64,000 nt of DNA, from the NCBI GenBank assembly GCA_021464415.1, contig CM038468.1, positions 38,056,969-38,120,968 on the forward strand. The letters are read 5' to 3'. The notes under the pieces were generated by a model. It was not told where the DNA came from and ran no database searches. It worked only from the letters and a program-made list of their open reading frames with translations. This DNA is from Lonicera japonica (Eukaryota > Streptophyta > Magnoliopsida > Dipsacales > Caprifoliaceae). Every line of letters starts with the position of its first letter. Positions within the stretch are counted from its first letter, which is position 1. This document shows, piece after piece, positions 1 through 11,400 of the stretch. A program made the translations under genes and the position numbers.

Positions 1-892
1 TAGTGAAGAAATGAAAAGAGAAAAAGTAAAATAATTTTGAAAGTAATGAATACTTTCTTTTGTTTGGTATACCAAATATTAATCCACTCAAAAGTGGGAC
101 GAAAAATATAAGACAAAGGAGATCGGTCTAGTGACTCTTTTACCCCTATAATGAAATGAAAAATAAATTAATTATTATGCTCAACCTGTACAATTAATAA
201 AAATGTATTAATCAAATTTCATTCTTTTAATTTCCTTCCATTGTTCTTACCAATCACATAGGAGAAAGTTATTCTTTTTCTTGAGGATATAATTAAAGAC
301 AACCCTTTTCTTTTCTTTTTTATTTTTTTCTATCAAACAGAGTTTAAGTGTCAACCAATTAATATTATGACTCAAAGAGAACCATGTCTTATTTTACCAG
401 GTTGAATTGTGTTCTTGTTGTATTAATAACTTACCAACAACCATCACCACTACCCAAAATTCCACTCTGTTGGTACATTCATCTAAATGGTCCTAACCAC
501 TTCCATTGAACAAGCAAATATTCACCAAATGAAAGGTGGGACAGAATGAAAGGGAAGTCTACCGTATTTAATTTGGACTATTGCTACTGTAAAAAATAAT
601 TTATGGTTATGGTAAAGTAAATTATGCATCTGATAATTGTACATTGTGCTATAATAAAGTATTGCCAATGTCAAAATAACTAGAGGTGTGGGCAAGTTAC
701 TGTATGTGCTGTAGTGGAAGTTAACAGGATACACAATATGGGTGTTCGCATAACGCGAGTGAGGTGACCTAATTAATGTGTTATATGTATGTGGTTTCAA
801 GTCCTTCACCTAGTAAGACACCTTTTGGGAAGAAAAGCAAAATCATGTGGGCTTGAGCTCAAAGTAAATAATATTTTATTGAACTAGACTAG
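1..892. other. Gene-free AT-rich flank
   Basis: I see no supportable gene. The only ORF of note (minus strand, 522-809) has a low-complexity translation with no recognisable domain. The DNA is AT-rich with short T and A runs, and I could identify no repeat family here. Confidence 0.5.
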
Positions 893-1264
893 CAGTGGCA
901 GAGCCACATGCACTGCAAGGTGGACATTTGTCCACCTTAACTTTCAAATTTTGTTGGTGCTTACTAGTGGTGTTGGGGAAAAAATTATTGGATATGAAAT
1001 AATATGACAGTTTCCCACCTTATTTTCTAGAAAAAATTATTCTTGCCCCCCTTATTTTAGACTATCATAACTTTATGGCAACGGCTAAAGACAAAATACT
1101 CTCTATTGTAGTACTTTAGCATTTTAAGATTAATATTTTGTGACATATTTTTTGCTATCTTTGACTAAAGTATCATTTTCTTGAAATAACAGAGTATCAA
1201 GGAGAGTTATATTACGTAGAATTGTTTTAACCCCCCTTACCATTAACTCCTGACTCTACCACTG
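893..1264. mobile_element. hAT-like non-autonomous element with short TIRs
   Basis: The segment opens with CAGTGGCAGAGCC and closes with GACTCTACCACTG, which are imperfect inverted repeats of each other (CAGTGGYAGAGYC). The CAGTGGCGGAGCC start is typical of plant hAT (Tip100-type) elements. It is 372 bp with no coding capacity. The 8-bp flanks do not match convincingly, so it is either old or its ends have been altered. The TIR pair is seen directly; the family name is inferred. Confidence 0.55.
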
Positions 1265-2690
1265 TGGATCCGGACGTGATAAAATTGTCGTTAGTTGGCT
1301 TTACACAAATAGAGTAACACTTCCCTCTCGACTGCCTTTTAGAGGGATTTGAGATTGCCCCTTGATAGACTATATTCGAAGATTTCGTTTTTCTTGCTTT
1401 GCATCCACCCCGTGAAATTCGTTTCTTTTAGTTGGAACCACAATCTTTTGTTTACCTACAAAAAAGTTGCACTTACCATTACACTAAAAGCTGATGTGCT
1501 AATTTCTTTAGTAAATCATTTGTTACTTTGGCGATAGAGCCCACCTAAATTTGATGCATCTTTCTCTTGCAATCTTTCTGCAATAAAGAGAGGGAATTGG
1601 TTGTTTGAGACTTGAAAGGAAAGTAAATGGAAAAGGCATCGAAAACATAATGATGAAAGATGAAAAACATCATAAAGAAGCCTTGAATTAATATTTGGTA
1701 TGAGTGCCTTTTGTTTTCTTTTCCTTTCTTAAACTAACATATTAAAAAGGTTAGTTGCTAGGACTTTGATTATTTTCCTCCACCCTTTAGTTTAGCTTTT
1801 CCCTTTATTTGGGATTTCGGATTTATGCTTTAATTAATTAGTGACCCTAAAAGTTCCTTAATGCAAGGGTAAGCATTTTATCATGACAAATAAGTGTTTT
1901 TGTTTCTAATCATACTATAATTTTCTTTTTTGACTTCTTACTTTGGAGTACGTCAATATTTATTAATTCTCTCATATTTTCGTACCTAAACTTTAGTCAC
2001 TATCTAATAAAATTCGACATTATAATGTCGGTATAGAATATGAAAGCTCATATAGGATGTATGTTGGAACTATTCTCAACCAAAATATTCTTATAAATTG
2101 TCCCGAAATGTGGTCTTGGAGTGCCATAGTTGTGTTTTGAAGAGGTTTTACTTGTTTTACTTGTTTTCCTTGCATCGACGCAATTTTTCAACAAAAATTT
2201 CAACAAGGTTTTTAGCACTCTTGCAAGAATTTTGGTATTGACCGCGCAGTCTTTTTAGTTTATTTACTTTTGAAATATGGTTTTTTAAATTATTTTGGTT
2301 AAACAATAAGCATACCTTAGTACCACTTGTGCGCACTCACCAAATTGATGTATATATTACGGTTTAGTCAAAGACAAATCATCCACCATCATTTGTAGTC
2401 TGATTCCCATGAGTTGCATCCGGGAGAATTCAAACTCAGGACCAAAAACTTGATCCAAATTTAAATTTTAAAAATTGAATGTCTAGTGAGAAAGTATTGC
2501 AAGCTAGCTAAACCCCAACTTTGAGCATAACTAGATATTAAATCCCCACCAATAAACAACTTGCATGTATGTCCCCACAACCTAATGATAACAGTCACCA
2601 CCTCCACTACCAACATTTTTTTATTCAAAATAAGAAAACCCTAAACTTAAGGCTACACAATAAAAATCACAAAAAGCATGACACCTACAA
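1265..2690. other. Intergenic DNA upstream of the 2755 gene
   Basis: No gene found. The segment is AT-rich single-copy-looking sequence. A short ORF at 1349-1537 has no recognisable features and is taken as chance. Confidence 0.5.
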
Positions 2691-2695
2691 TTTCT

Positions 2696-2701
2696 TATAA
2701 A
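2696..2701 (+). promoter_or_regulatory. Candidate TATA box
   Basis: TATAAA lies about 55 bp before the ATG at 2755. Transcription would then start some 25-30 bp upstream of the ATG, giving a short CA-rich leader, which is normal for a plant gene. This is placement by motif only. Confidence 0.45.
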
Positions 2702-2754
2702 CAACAAACCACAAAACCCTTCACAACATAACAAAATCACCACTGCCCCAAACC

Positions 2755-3180
2755 ATGCCACCATTCACCCTCTTATCCCTTGTGAAGTGCTTCAATGGGT
2801 GTCGAGACCACACGAAAGTCTCTGGCCAAGGCACGCGTGTGTGGAACCTAAGCGACGAGCCGGTCGAGCTCCAAATTAGGGTTGGATCAATCTTGAAAAA
2901 AGCTCACACATTGAAGCCAGGCTCATCAAAGAGGCTTGAGTTTAAGAACATTTACAAGGCTTATATGCCCATTAAGGGGAATGGGACTAGTAATTTCTTG
3001 TATTACTATGATGAGACATGCCATCCTTATTTGTGGATACATGACAATTTCTCAAGGATGGTGAAGCAACAATATGTTAGTCTTGAGGATTTAAGGGATT
3101 GTTGCGAGATTAGGATCTTTAGAGATCATCAAAAGGGGTGTATTTCGATCCGAAAGAAACCTAGGCCAGATTTTTGTTGA
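2755..3180 (+). CDS. Conserved plant protein of unknown function, 141 aa
   Basis: This is a single-exon reading frame from ATG to TGA with coding character: balanced composition, mixed codon use, and clearly higher GC than its flanks. The start context (AAACCATGCC) is good and a TATA box sits just upstream. The protein has no signal peptide and no membrane span. It is basic, with a Cys-containing N-terminus (residues 11-17), a middle stretch rich in beta-forming residues (about 25-70), a Tyr-rich turn (YYYDETCHPYLWIHD, about 82-96) and a basic C-terminus ending KKPRPDFC. It gives the impression of a compact, strongly conserved plant-specific family, but I cannot name a domain. No neighbouring gene hints at its role. 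It is very likely a real gene; its function is unknown. Confidence 0.8.
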   Translation: MPPFTLLSLVKCFNGCRDHTKVSGQGTRVWNLSDEPVELQIRVGSILKKAHTLKPGSSKRLEFKNIYKAYMPIKGNGTSNFLYYYDETCHPYLWIHDNFSRMVKQQYVSLEDLRDCCEIRIFRDHQKGCISIRKKPRPDFC

Positions 3181-5190
3181 GTTTTGGTTTTGAATTTGGT
3201 TTTTTTATGTAAGTTAATGAATGGGGAATGTAGTGCTTGTGTCATTGTTTGTTTTAATTTCTCTTTCTTTCTTTTTTTTTTCTTCTTCCATATTTTCTTA
3301 ATGTGGTTTTTGAAATTTGAAGAATTTAGGGGTTTGTGGCAAATGTATGAAGACATAATTAACGATGAGTATTGAGTCGATTGTAAAGGATAGATTTTAG
3401 TGTTTGTGTTATAATATCCTCTCCCTCTTGTATATTTTTTTCCAAAGATGAAATGTAGTGTTTATGTTTATCTTTTTTAACTCGATCAAGAATTAGAGTT
3501 AAATTTTATAAGAAATGAAATTGTTTAAGAGTGTGATATACGTTATTGGCCTACTATCTAACATTTTAAATTTTTGGGATTGGTTTAGCAAGGTCTCTGG
3601 TACAATTAATCTCCTGCTTGCATTTATTTATCTCTTTGTGTTTGTGCACCAAGTGTAATTTAATTGATCTACTACCTAACAGTTTAATCTTTTAGATAGA
3701 TAATTCCTAACAGAGCTACGCGTTTTGGGCCAAATATTCTCCATAAGATTTGATAATTTTGGGGTTGAACCATGCCCCTTGTTTAAAAATAAAATTGTAG
3801 AGTGATAATATGTTAATTACAGGGGTTATTTTTATGTTTGTATATTCTTCGATGAGAGTATTTGCGTAGACTCCAAGTCACCAATGTGTATTAAATCTAA
3901 CTCCAGAGTAGCAATGAGAATTGATCAATTGAAAATGATTATTTGCGCGCGATTGATTGGTCATATATATGAAAATTAATTGAATTTCTTAAAAGTATTT
4001 GCATGAAAAAGTTCTTTTTATGGAAACAAAATTTAGTGGAGCTAGTTTTTGAATCGATCATATTTAAAAAAAATAAAAATAACCCCTGTAAAAATCAATC
4101 AACAGCAACAACTAATAGAGTTATAGATAATTTTTGTGAAAAAAAAATATATCAATAGAATTACATATATATCAAAAAAAATAAAAATTCTAAAGATGCA
4201 TGCACACAAGATTCAAGAGTAAGTGCACTTTTTTTATTTAAAGAAAAAAAATCTTCATCTGGAGCAGTGATTAGGAGAGAAGGATAAGTTGTCCAATCAC
4301 ATTAGCGCACGGACTCAATCTATATAAAACGGAAGCTACTCTTAATATTATAATGCTTCACTTAACTTATAAGTATACTTTTATTTTTAGTGAGAAATTA
4401 CAATTTTGAAACTCAGTACTTAATTTCTTTTAAATCCGTAAAAATTGAGTATTTCATATAAGTTATATATGAATCCAAAGCCAAAATAAGCAAATAATCA
4501 AAGAAGTTCACGAAGAGTTACAACTATTATCTAACCCATTATTATAATTTAGTTTTCTAATAAAATTTTACACCATCAAAATATGATAACACGACACCTG
4601 GAGCATTTTTATGGACAAGGAATGCAATTAACGCAGGAGAAATTGACATTCGATTCATTTCTTTGTCCATAAACAAAATAATGAGAAAAATCGTGACATG
4701 ATTTTGCGTAAGTAAATTTGTCCTACCAGAGCATACAATGATTCAAAAACGTATCGTAAAACATTGTTTTGTAGTATAATAGAATAATATAAAGTTGAAT
4801 TTAACTATGTTACTACTTTACTATTAATATTTTAAATTTGTATGGACTCCGGCGGTGTAAATACAAGAATTATTTTATGCATATAACAATATATGATATT
4901 AGAATTAGTTACAAAAGAAAAATTTGAAACATTTATCAATATAAGTCACATGCAATAGCAAAATATTTAAAAATAAACAAATGCATGAATGCAATTATGT
5001 AATAAAATAATAAAAATAAATGATTTTCAATATACAATAAATATTTAATGATAATATGAGAGTGGAAGAAAAATCGCCTTTGGCACAATATATATATATT
5101 ACCCAAAAAATAAATTTTTTATTTATTTTACGAGTAATTTTTATTTTTGTCCACTAAAAATGAATGTTAACACTGTCCCTACGCCGTAAC
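3181..5190. other. 3' flank of the unknown gene and AT-rich intergenic DNA
   Basis: The first few hundred bases are presumably the 3' UTR. Small ORFs at 3129-3356 (minus) and 3184-3375 (plus) are low-complexity shadows. I found nothing else beyond A/T-rich tracts. Confidence 0.5.
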
Positions 5191-5197
5191 TATTATC

Positions 5198-5220
5198 TTC
5201 TTGCTTCTTCTTCTTCTTCT

Positions 5221-5262
<42 letters not shown>

Positions 5263-5271
5263 CCTTTTTTT
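5198..5271. repeat. (CTT)n followed by a 40-base poly-C run and poly-T
   Basis: A CTT/TTC microsatellite (about 5198-5221) runs into 40 consecutive C (5222-5261), then CGCC, then a run of about 11 T. Long poly-C is rare in AT-rich plant DNA. It may be a true homopolymer or a length error of sequencing or assembly. Confidence 0.95.
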
Positions 5272-6280
5272 TTTTCTTATCACTCACTCTGTCTCCATTT
5301 TTGATGGTTAGAATTAATGAGAATACAAATCAATTGCATTAGTTTCTTGCGTGCAATTAATTTAAAACAAAAATCTGAAAATAAGGTAAAAGTAATATTT
5401 TTAATATTATTATTTGTAATGCGAACCAAGCAAGCTCTTTCTTTTTTTCTTAATCAGTCACTCTATCTCAATTCGATCTTGATATATCTGGATTATCAAT
5501 CCTCCTAATTACTGGATGAAAAAGAAATCCTCCTAATTATTGTGCCAATTATCTCTTCTTCTTTTTTTGTCAAATTAAGGTCTTTTACTTCCTTAATTTC
5601 TTTTTTCTAATATAATTTCACAATTACCATAATAACTATGTCAAATATCAGATATTCTGTGTATCAAGTTCAAGTCACACTTTTGGGTAAATCCATGCTT
5701 TGATCCAAGTGATTAAATGTATATTATTTTACACGGGGCGTCATGATTCAATCTCCCTATTCTTTCCCCCAAAACACTAGGATTTGTTATAAAAAAAAAA
5801 TCACACTTTTGGGTAATTCATCTTTACATATTTAATATTTGCTTATCTTCTTACCTACTTGTAGTTCTATTAGTCTAATTTTGATATTCAAAATTTGAGT
5901 CGTATCTCACATTTATCTAAAATTAAATTATAATCAATTTTTTGGACTAAAAATTTAATAGGGCATTTTATTTTAAATAAAAGTAAGATGCGATTCAAAT
6001 TTTAAAAACTAAAATAAGATGAGTAAAACTTTAAGAACTTAGACACAAAAACAAAACTAAATTAAAGACTGAAGTGAAAAAATAATCAAATTTACGCCTT
6101 TAAAAAGTTCAATTACCCACACTTTTACTTTACAATTTTTTTTATACGTCAAAGTCATAATTTTACATCCTGAAAACAAAAGTTCAATACCCACACATTT
6201 ATGTGAACAGATCATTTTTCATACGAGGGGAAAAAAAAGGGCTAAAAGGACAACTAGGCTGTTAGCTACTCTAACATCTA
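5272..6280. other. Intergenic DNA
   Basis: No gene or definable repeat. AT-rich, with scattered homopolymers. Confidence 0.5.
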
Positions 6281-6283
6281 TTA

Positions 6284-6838
6284 AGACCATCTCCATTGGA
6301 GAGGCTAAATAGCCAAATTTGGCCCATGGATTGCCTTATTCGGTAAGGTAAAATGGTAAAAAAGTGGTTAAAAGTGTAAATCAAAGCCAAAGTTAGCTGC
6401 CGACAAAATTTTAACTTACACGATCAATGAAGTGTCGTCGCAGGTTTGAACACTCTCATGACACATGATGTGTCGTGAGAAATGTTGAAAATTTATTGGC
6501 CGATATAACATATATCGTGGCATCCAAATTATGCTTCAGACGATGGATGATGTGTCGTGGGACACATCATCAAATTTCCTCCAAAGCAATGCATTCTCAT
6601 AAATGGAAGAAGGAAAAAAAAAAAAAAAAGAGAAAATGCCTGCCACGACACATGATGTGTCGTGGGAAGCAAAAGCCTTGGCCGATGGATCATTTATCGT
6701 GGGATGGCTTAATAGCATTACCCGACACTTCATAAATCATGCGAGGTAAATTTAGCCTACTCCCGCTGCACCTCTTGATTATCGAATAGTGTAAATATAC
6801 AATTTTTAGCCTACCTTTTTACCTTACCCACTAAAGAT
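6284..6838. mobile_element. Harbinger/Tourist-like MITE with TAA target duplication
   Basis: The ends are GACCATCTCC and (inverted) AGATGGTC. They are flanked by TAA at about 6281-6283 and again just after the right end, which fits the 3-bp TWA duplication of PIF/Harbinger-type MITEs. The interior is unusual: the palindromic motif ACATGATGTGTCGTG and variants recur at least four times between 6450 and 6740. The ORFs inside (6475-6735 plus, 6536-6733 minus) are by-products of that symmetry and are not genes. Exact right-hand bases are approximate by a few nucleotides. Confidence 0.65.
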
Positions 6839-6849
6839 GGTCTAAGAGA

Positions 6850-7860
6850 ATAATAATTTTAGGATGATATTGCTCTAAAGCAATATTGCTCTTGTTTTGC
6901 CAGATAAAATAAAATATTACTTGAAAATGGATATAATACAATTTTTGAAAGCAATAATATCCTCCTTTTGCAAATAAATATAAAAAAAAAATCAAGGGAG
7001 CCGAAAAATATAGTTTACAATCTGTTTGGATTTAAGAAGGAACTAGAAAGGAAAAAGTTAATCAAAAGAGAAATAAATGAAATAAAAATAAAAATATAAA
7101 TATAAAATAAAAATAAAAATAAATATAAATAAATTTTATTTTATTATTGTTTGAATAGTTAAGAAGCGAAAAGAATCTTGTTTTAGAAAGAAAAAAGATA
7201 AAGAATGAAAATTAATGTAATTTAATATATTATTAAGCACTTATATTTGTACTTGGAATTATGAATAATAATTATTAAAATATTTTTATTTTTCTCTTAT
7301 TCTTTCCAATATTAAAATAAAAAAAATTTCTTTCCAATATTAAAATAAAAAAAATATTGACTGCTTTCATTTAAAAAACTTTATCTACTCTCATGTTTAA
7401 TATTAATTCAAATTAGATATGATGGTGCATTGTATATTCAACTCTCTAATCGAATATTTAACACAAAGATTTGACAATTTCTTGCATTCCCTCCTCCGTT
7501 ACGTTTCTATCCCCTTGATAAATTTAAACAAATCCTCTTTTCCTTTTCTTTCTGCGTTAATTATTTTTCAAAAACAAAAATAAGAATACTACTTTGTAAG
7601 AAAGGAAAAGAATAGAAGAGAAAACTATTATTCCCGTCTTTCTCTTTTCTTCTCTTCTCTTCTTCTTTTTCCTCTTGCTTGTCTTCTTCAGTTACCTTGT
7701 TTTTGGTGTAGAAAAGCAGAACACAGCGGTTTCCCCAAGTCAATCAACGCGTTTGGATCCATCCATTCAAATCTTCCAACTCCTAAACTAATTCTTTCGT
7801 TGGATCCATCAACTTTCAACTCTACCCATCAATTCCACATCCCCCTTTTTCTTCAACCTC
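6850..7860. other. Intergenic DNA and LUL promoter region
   Basis: AT-rich DNA with a short purine-rich/pyrimidine-rich tract, changing to C/T-rich sequence after about 7480. This is likely the promoter and 5' leader of the gene that starts at 7918. No confident TATA box was assigned. The minus-strand ORF 7561-7743 is a low-complexity Lys/Glu shadow of the CT-rich leader. Confidence 0.5.
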
Positions 7861-7875
7861 TCTGAATTCCATACT

Positions 7876-7915
7876 TTCTCTCTCTAAAAACCCCCTCTCT
7901 CTCTAAAAAAAACCC
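7876..7915 (+). promoter_or_regulatory. CT-rich 5' leader of the LUL gene
   Basis: Two CTCTCTCT clusters separated by A and C runs lie immediately before the ATG. CT-rich leaders are common around plant transcription starts and 5' UTRs. Confidence 0.5.
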
Positions 7916-7917
7916 AA

Positions 7918-8414
7918 ATGGGTATATCATTTAGCAGCAACAGAAGAAGAAACAACAATTACTTCCACCACCAAAACCCTCACCCTCCTTCTCAGCTCAT
8001 CTCCTCTTATACTTCACCTTCGGAACACCCTTATCCTGCGCAGCCCCCAACTTACCCTTATCCTGCGCATCCCCCGCCCCCTCCCCCGCCCCCGCCCTCG
8101 CTGCAGCCGCCGCTGCCGCCGGGGCCCATGTACTCCGCCGCCTACTTCTCCGGAGGGTACAACTACGTTAACCCGATGATGGGTCGGTCGAATCTTGGGC
8201 CCTACTATGCTTATCAGAACAATGGGTGGCCAGGGATTAGGCCGCCGGTAGTGGCCCCGCCGCTTCCGCCGGTGTCGTATGTGGATCACCAGCAGGCCAA
8301 GAATGTGAACAATGATGTGAATGTGCACAAGGATACTTTGACGCTAGAGGTTGATGAGGAGAACCCTGATCATCATTTGGTCTCTTTCGTTTTCGATGCA
8401 CTCTTTGATGGGAG
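7918..8414 (+). CDS. LUL-like gene, coding exon 1
   Basis: It encodes the myristoylation start, the Pro-rich region and the beginning of the DAR2-like domain (ends ...VSFVFDALFDG plus two bases of the next codon). The donor is AG|GTAAGG. Reading on without splicing gives a stop codon at 8416, so splicing is required. Confidence 0.92.
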
Positions 8415-11400
8415 GTAAGGATTTTGGTATACATGTTTTTTTTGTATTACCTAATGTTGAATTCTGAATGCTTAATACCGAATGCTCTGAATGCTGAATA
8501 TGTGGTATTTTACAATATTACCCTTACGGTATATATCTAATTGGAAGAAAAATGCTCTGAATGCTGAATATGTGTTATTTTACAATATTACCCTTACCGT
8601 ATATATCTAATTGGAAGAAAAAAAATATACAATAGTGATAGATAGCGCTGTGGTTAAGCGTACACTTATATTGTTTAGGGGGCGAGGTTTTAGTCCTACT
8701 GCAAGCAAATTTTGTATGAATTAGCATTGTAGGGGAAAAATTGAAAATCAAAAGTATGACGCAGCTTCAACCAGTTGAAATGGCTTTTGGCTTTATAATA
8801 TAGTATAGATATTGATAGGTTACCTTTCACAAGCGAGTATTGCAGCTTGTGTGTATAGTTTCGCTTTTGCAACTCGCATGTATATAATCCGAAGGAAAAA
8901 GTTTAACAATAATGATAGGTGACCTAGTGATGAAGTGTGAACATATATTGCTTAGTAGCAAGAGTTAAAATTCTGTCACAGTCAATTTTTATTTTTTTTA
9001 ATGAAAAAAGAAAGATTGCAGTGTCAAAATTGGGAATAAAAAATATGACACAGTTTTAGTGGCGGTTGAAATGGGTGTTTTATCTTTATAATGTAGTATA
9101 TATATATATAGATATCTAGTGATGTAACCATAGGGCAGGCCGGCAGGAAACGGTCCACCTTAGTTTGTGCAGGAAGCAAAGAAATTCTCATCAACTGATG
9201 CAAATGCGATTGAGCCTGCAAATGATTTTAAGGAAAATTGTACAAAACCCTCAAATGGACTTGAAGATTATTTTCGAGAATACCAAGAAATACGCTTATA
9301 TAATCCTATTGATAGTAAGAAAGAAAATAGAAAAAATAGGCTATAGTTGAAGATCAATAGTGAAGACAAAACTCTCTTTAATGATATTAATACCAAAACT
9401 CAAATCTACTATTAAAACTAGTTCTTATTCATACATGCCTATTAGTATACTTTTGTTGACAGGGTTTGATTAGTGTAACTAACTAACTAAATCTACTAAT
9501 TCAGGGCTAACTAAATGGCACTGGCCAAGGAGGGATTGTAACAACCTATTTGTCGGTTTAAGCTGTCAAAATGATAAGTTTGCCCCTATTGCAATTGACA
9601 TCATTACATTGAATCACTCTTGGGCCCAAAACAATAACATGTAGTGCTATGTCTCGTTTCTGCTTCCAGTGGTTGCCTTTCGAAAATTACTTCAGTCTAA
9701 TGTGCACCCTTCTTACAATTATTCTTGCCTAAGAATCAATTTTCAATGTGAGGAATTTGGGAAATGATAGTGTTATAGTCTTCCCACGTTGCATCTGCAG
9801 TTTGTGGTTTGAACAACTGAATTAGGACATGAACCATATTATTATTCTCATTGAGCAACAATGGTTTAAAGAGAATTTTTTTAGGAAATAGTAATTATAG
9901 TTACACAAATGGGGGTAACCCTCCCCTGTCATCCTACCTTGGAGGAATTTGAAATTCTCCGTGACAGGGTTCAAGCTCTCTATGAAGACTTTTTTTTCAC
10001 TGGATCCGCAACACTCCTGTGGAATTCTCCATGCTTAATTATTTGGTGAAACTCGCATCTTCAGCTTCGAAAATACAACCTCTCTCTTACAAGATGGTGC
10101 ACTTTGATTGCAGAACCAAAAGGCTGCTTTTGAAGTGTCTAGGTGCTCCTTTGTATTCTACTATCCTCTCGTGATCGTTGCTGTAACGATACCCTAGGTT
10201 GCCTTTCATTCTCTGCACAGGCCTTGGAATGATAGTAATATTGGGTTGGTGACCTTTTGTTGAAATATAATGCAATGTAGTATATTAGCTAAGTGCACTG
10301 GATTTTGCGTTGCCAAGCAGACAATGGAATTTGTATTGGTTGATAATCCGATATTCATCTAATTTGTAGGATAAATTTTACTTGAACAGGTTAATGTTGT
10401 CCGTTTGGTAGTAAATTTTAAGTATAGCAAGCTACGGATCGAATGAAATACATATGAGTTGATTTCAGTTGCGTAGATACTAGATAGCAAATATATATAG
10501 AGAGATATTTTGTGTGTATCTGTGAGCTCATGCATAATTATCAGGAATTGTAAGTTGATTTCTTGTAGTGTAATAGTATCATATATACAACAACAACAAC
10601 AACAAGCCTTTATCCCACTAGGTGGGGTCGGCTACATGGATCAAACGACGCCATAGTGGCCTGTCATGAATCATATCTATAGTGAAACCATTTGCCTCTA
10701 AATCCTTCTTGATAGTTTCACCTATAGTTTTTCTAGGTCTTCCTCTGCCTCTAACAACTAGGCTTCCCTCCATATGATCAACTCTCCTTACCACGGCATC
10801 TACAGGTCTCCTCCATACATGCCCAAACCATCTAAGTCGAGATTCAACCATCTTTTCTGTAATAGGTGCCACCCCTACTCCCTCTCTGATGGTAACATTC
10901 CTGATCTTATCTTTCCTATTCTTGCCACTCATCCATCTCAACATTCTCATCTCAGCTACATTTAGTTTCACCTATAGTATCATATATACTGATCAAAAAA
11001 TATATACCAGTTTCTGCGTTTCCAGGGATGAAGCTAATTTGAAGTCTTACACTTTATTTCTGGAATTCTTGCTAATGGGGCTAAATGGAATAGAGAAACA
11101 AACGAGTAATTTATGATTAAGAAGCGAAGCTGTTAGTATGATTAAGGACTGAAAAAGTCCCATCCCATTTATTGTCATTCCATGTCATTTAGTATTACTA
11201 CTATATTTATTTACTTACAGCATAAAGCTCCTATATATACGTAGAGTTTACTCGTCATTACAGGAAGATCTTTCAATTGTCCGAACTTAGTGCTTATCCT
11301 TCGTAGACTTCTAAAGCCTATTGTAGGTAGTTTCTAGCATTCAATCTTCTAATCTTAGATGCCTGAAGTCCATCAATCAGCATTCAGCAGCTATATTATT

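Noticed and set aside
6475..6735. 86-residue ORF
   Set aside because: It falls inside the palindromic interior of a MITE, and an ORF on the opposite strand covers the same bases.
8014..8328. 104-residue minus-strand ORF
   Set aside because: Opposite LUL exon 1; Arg/Gly-rich because the coding strand is Pro-rich.
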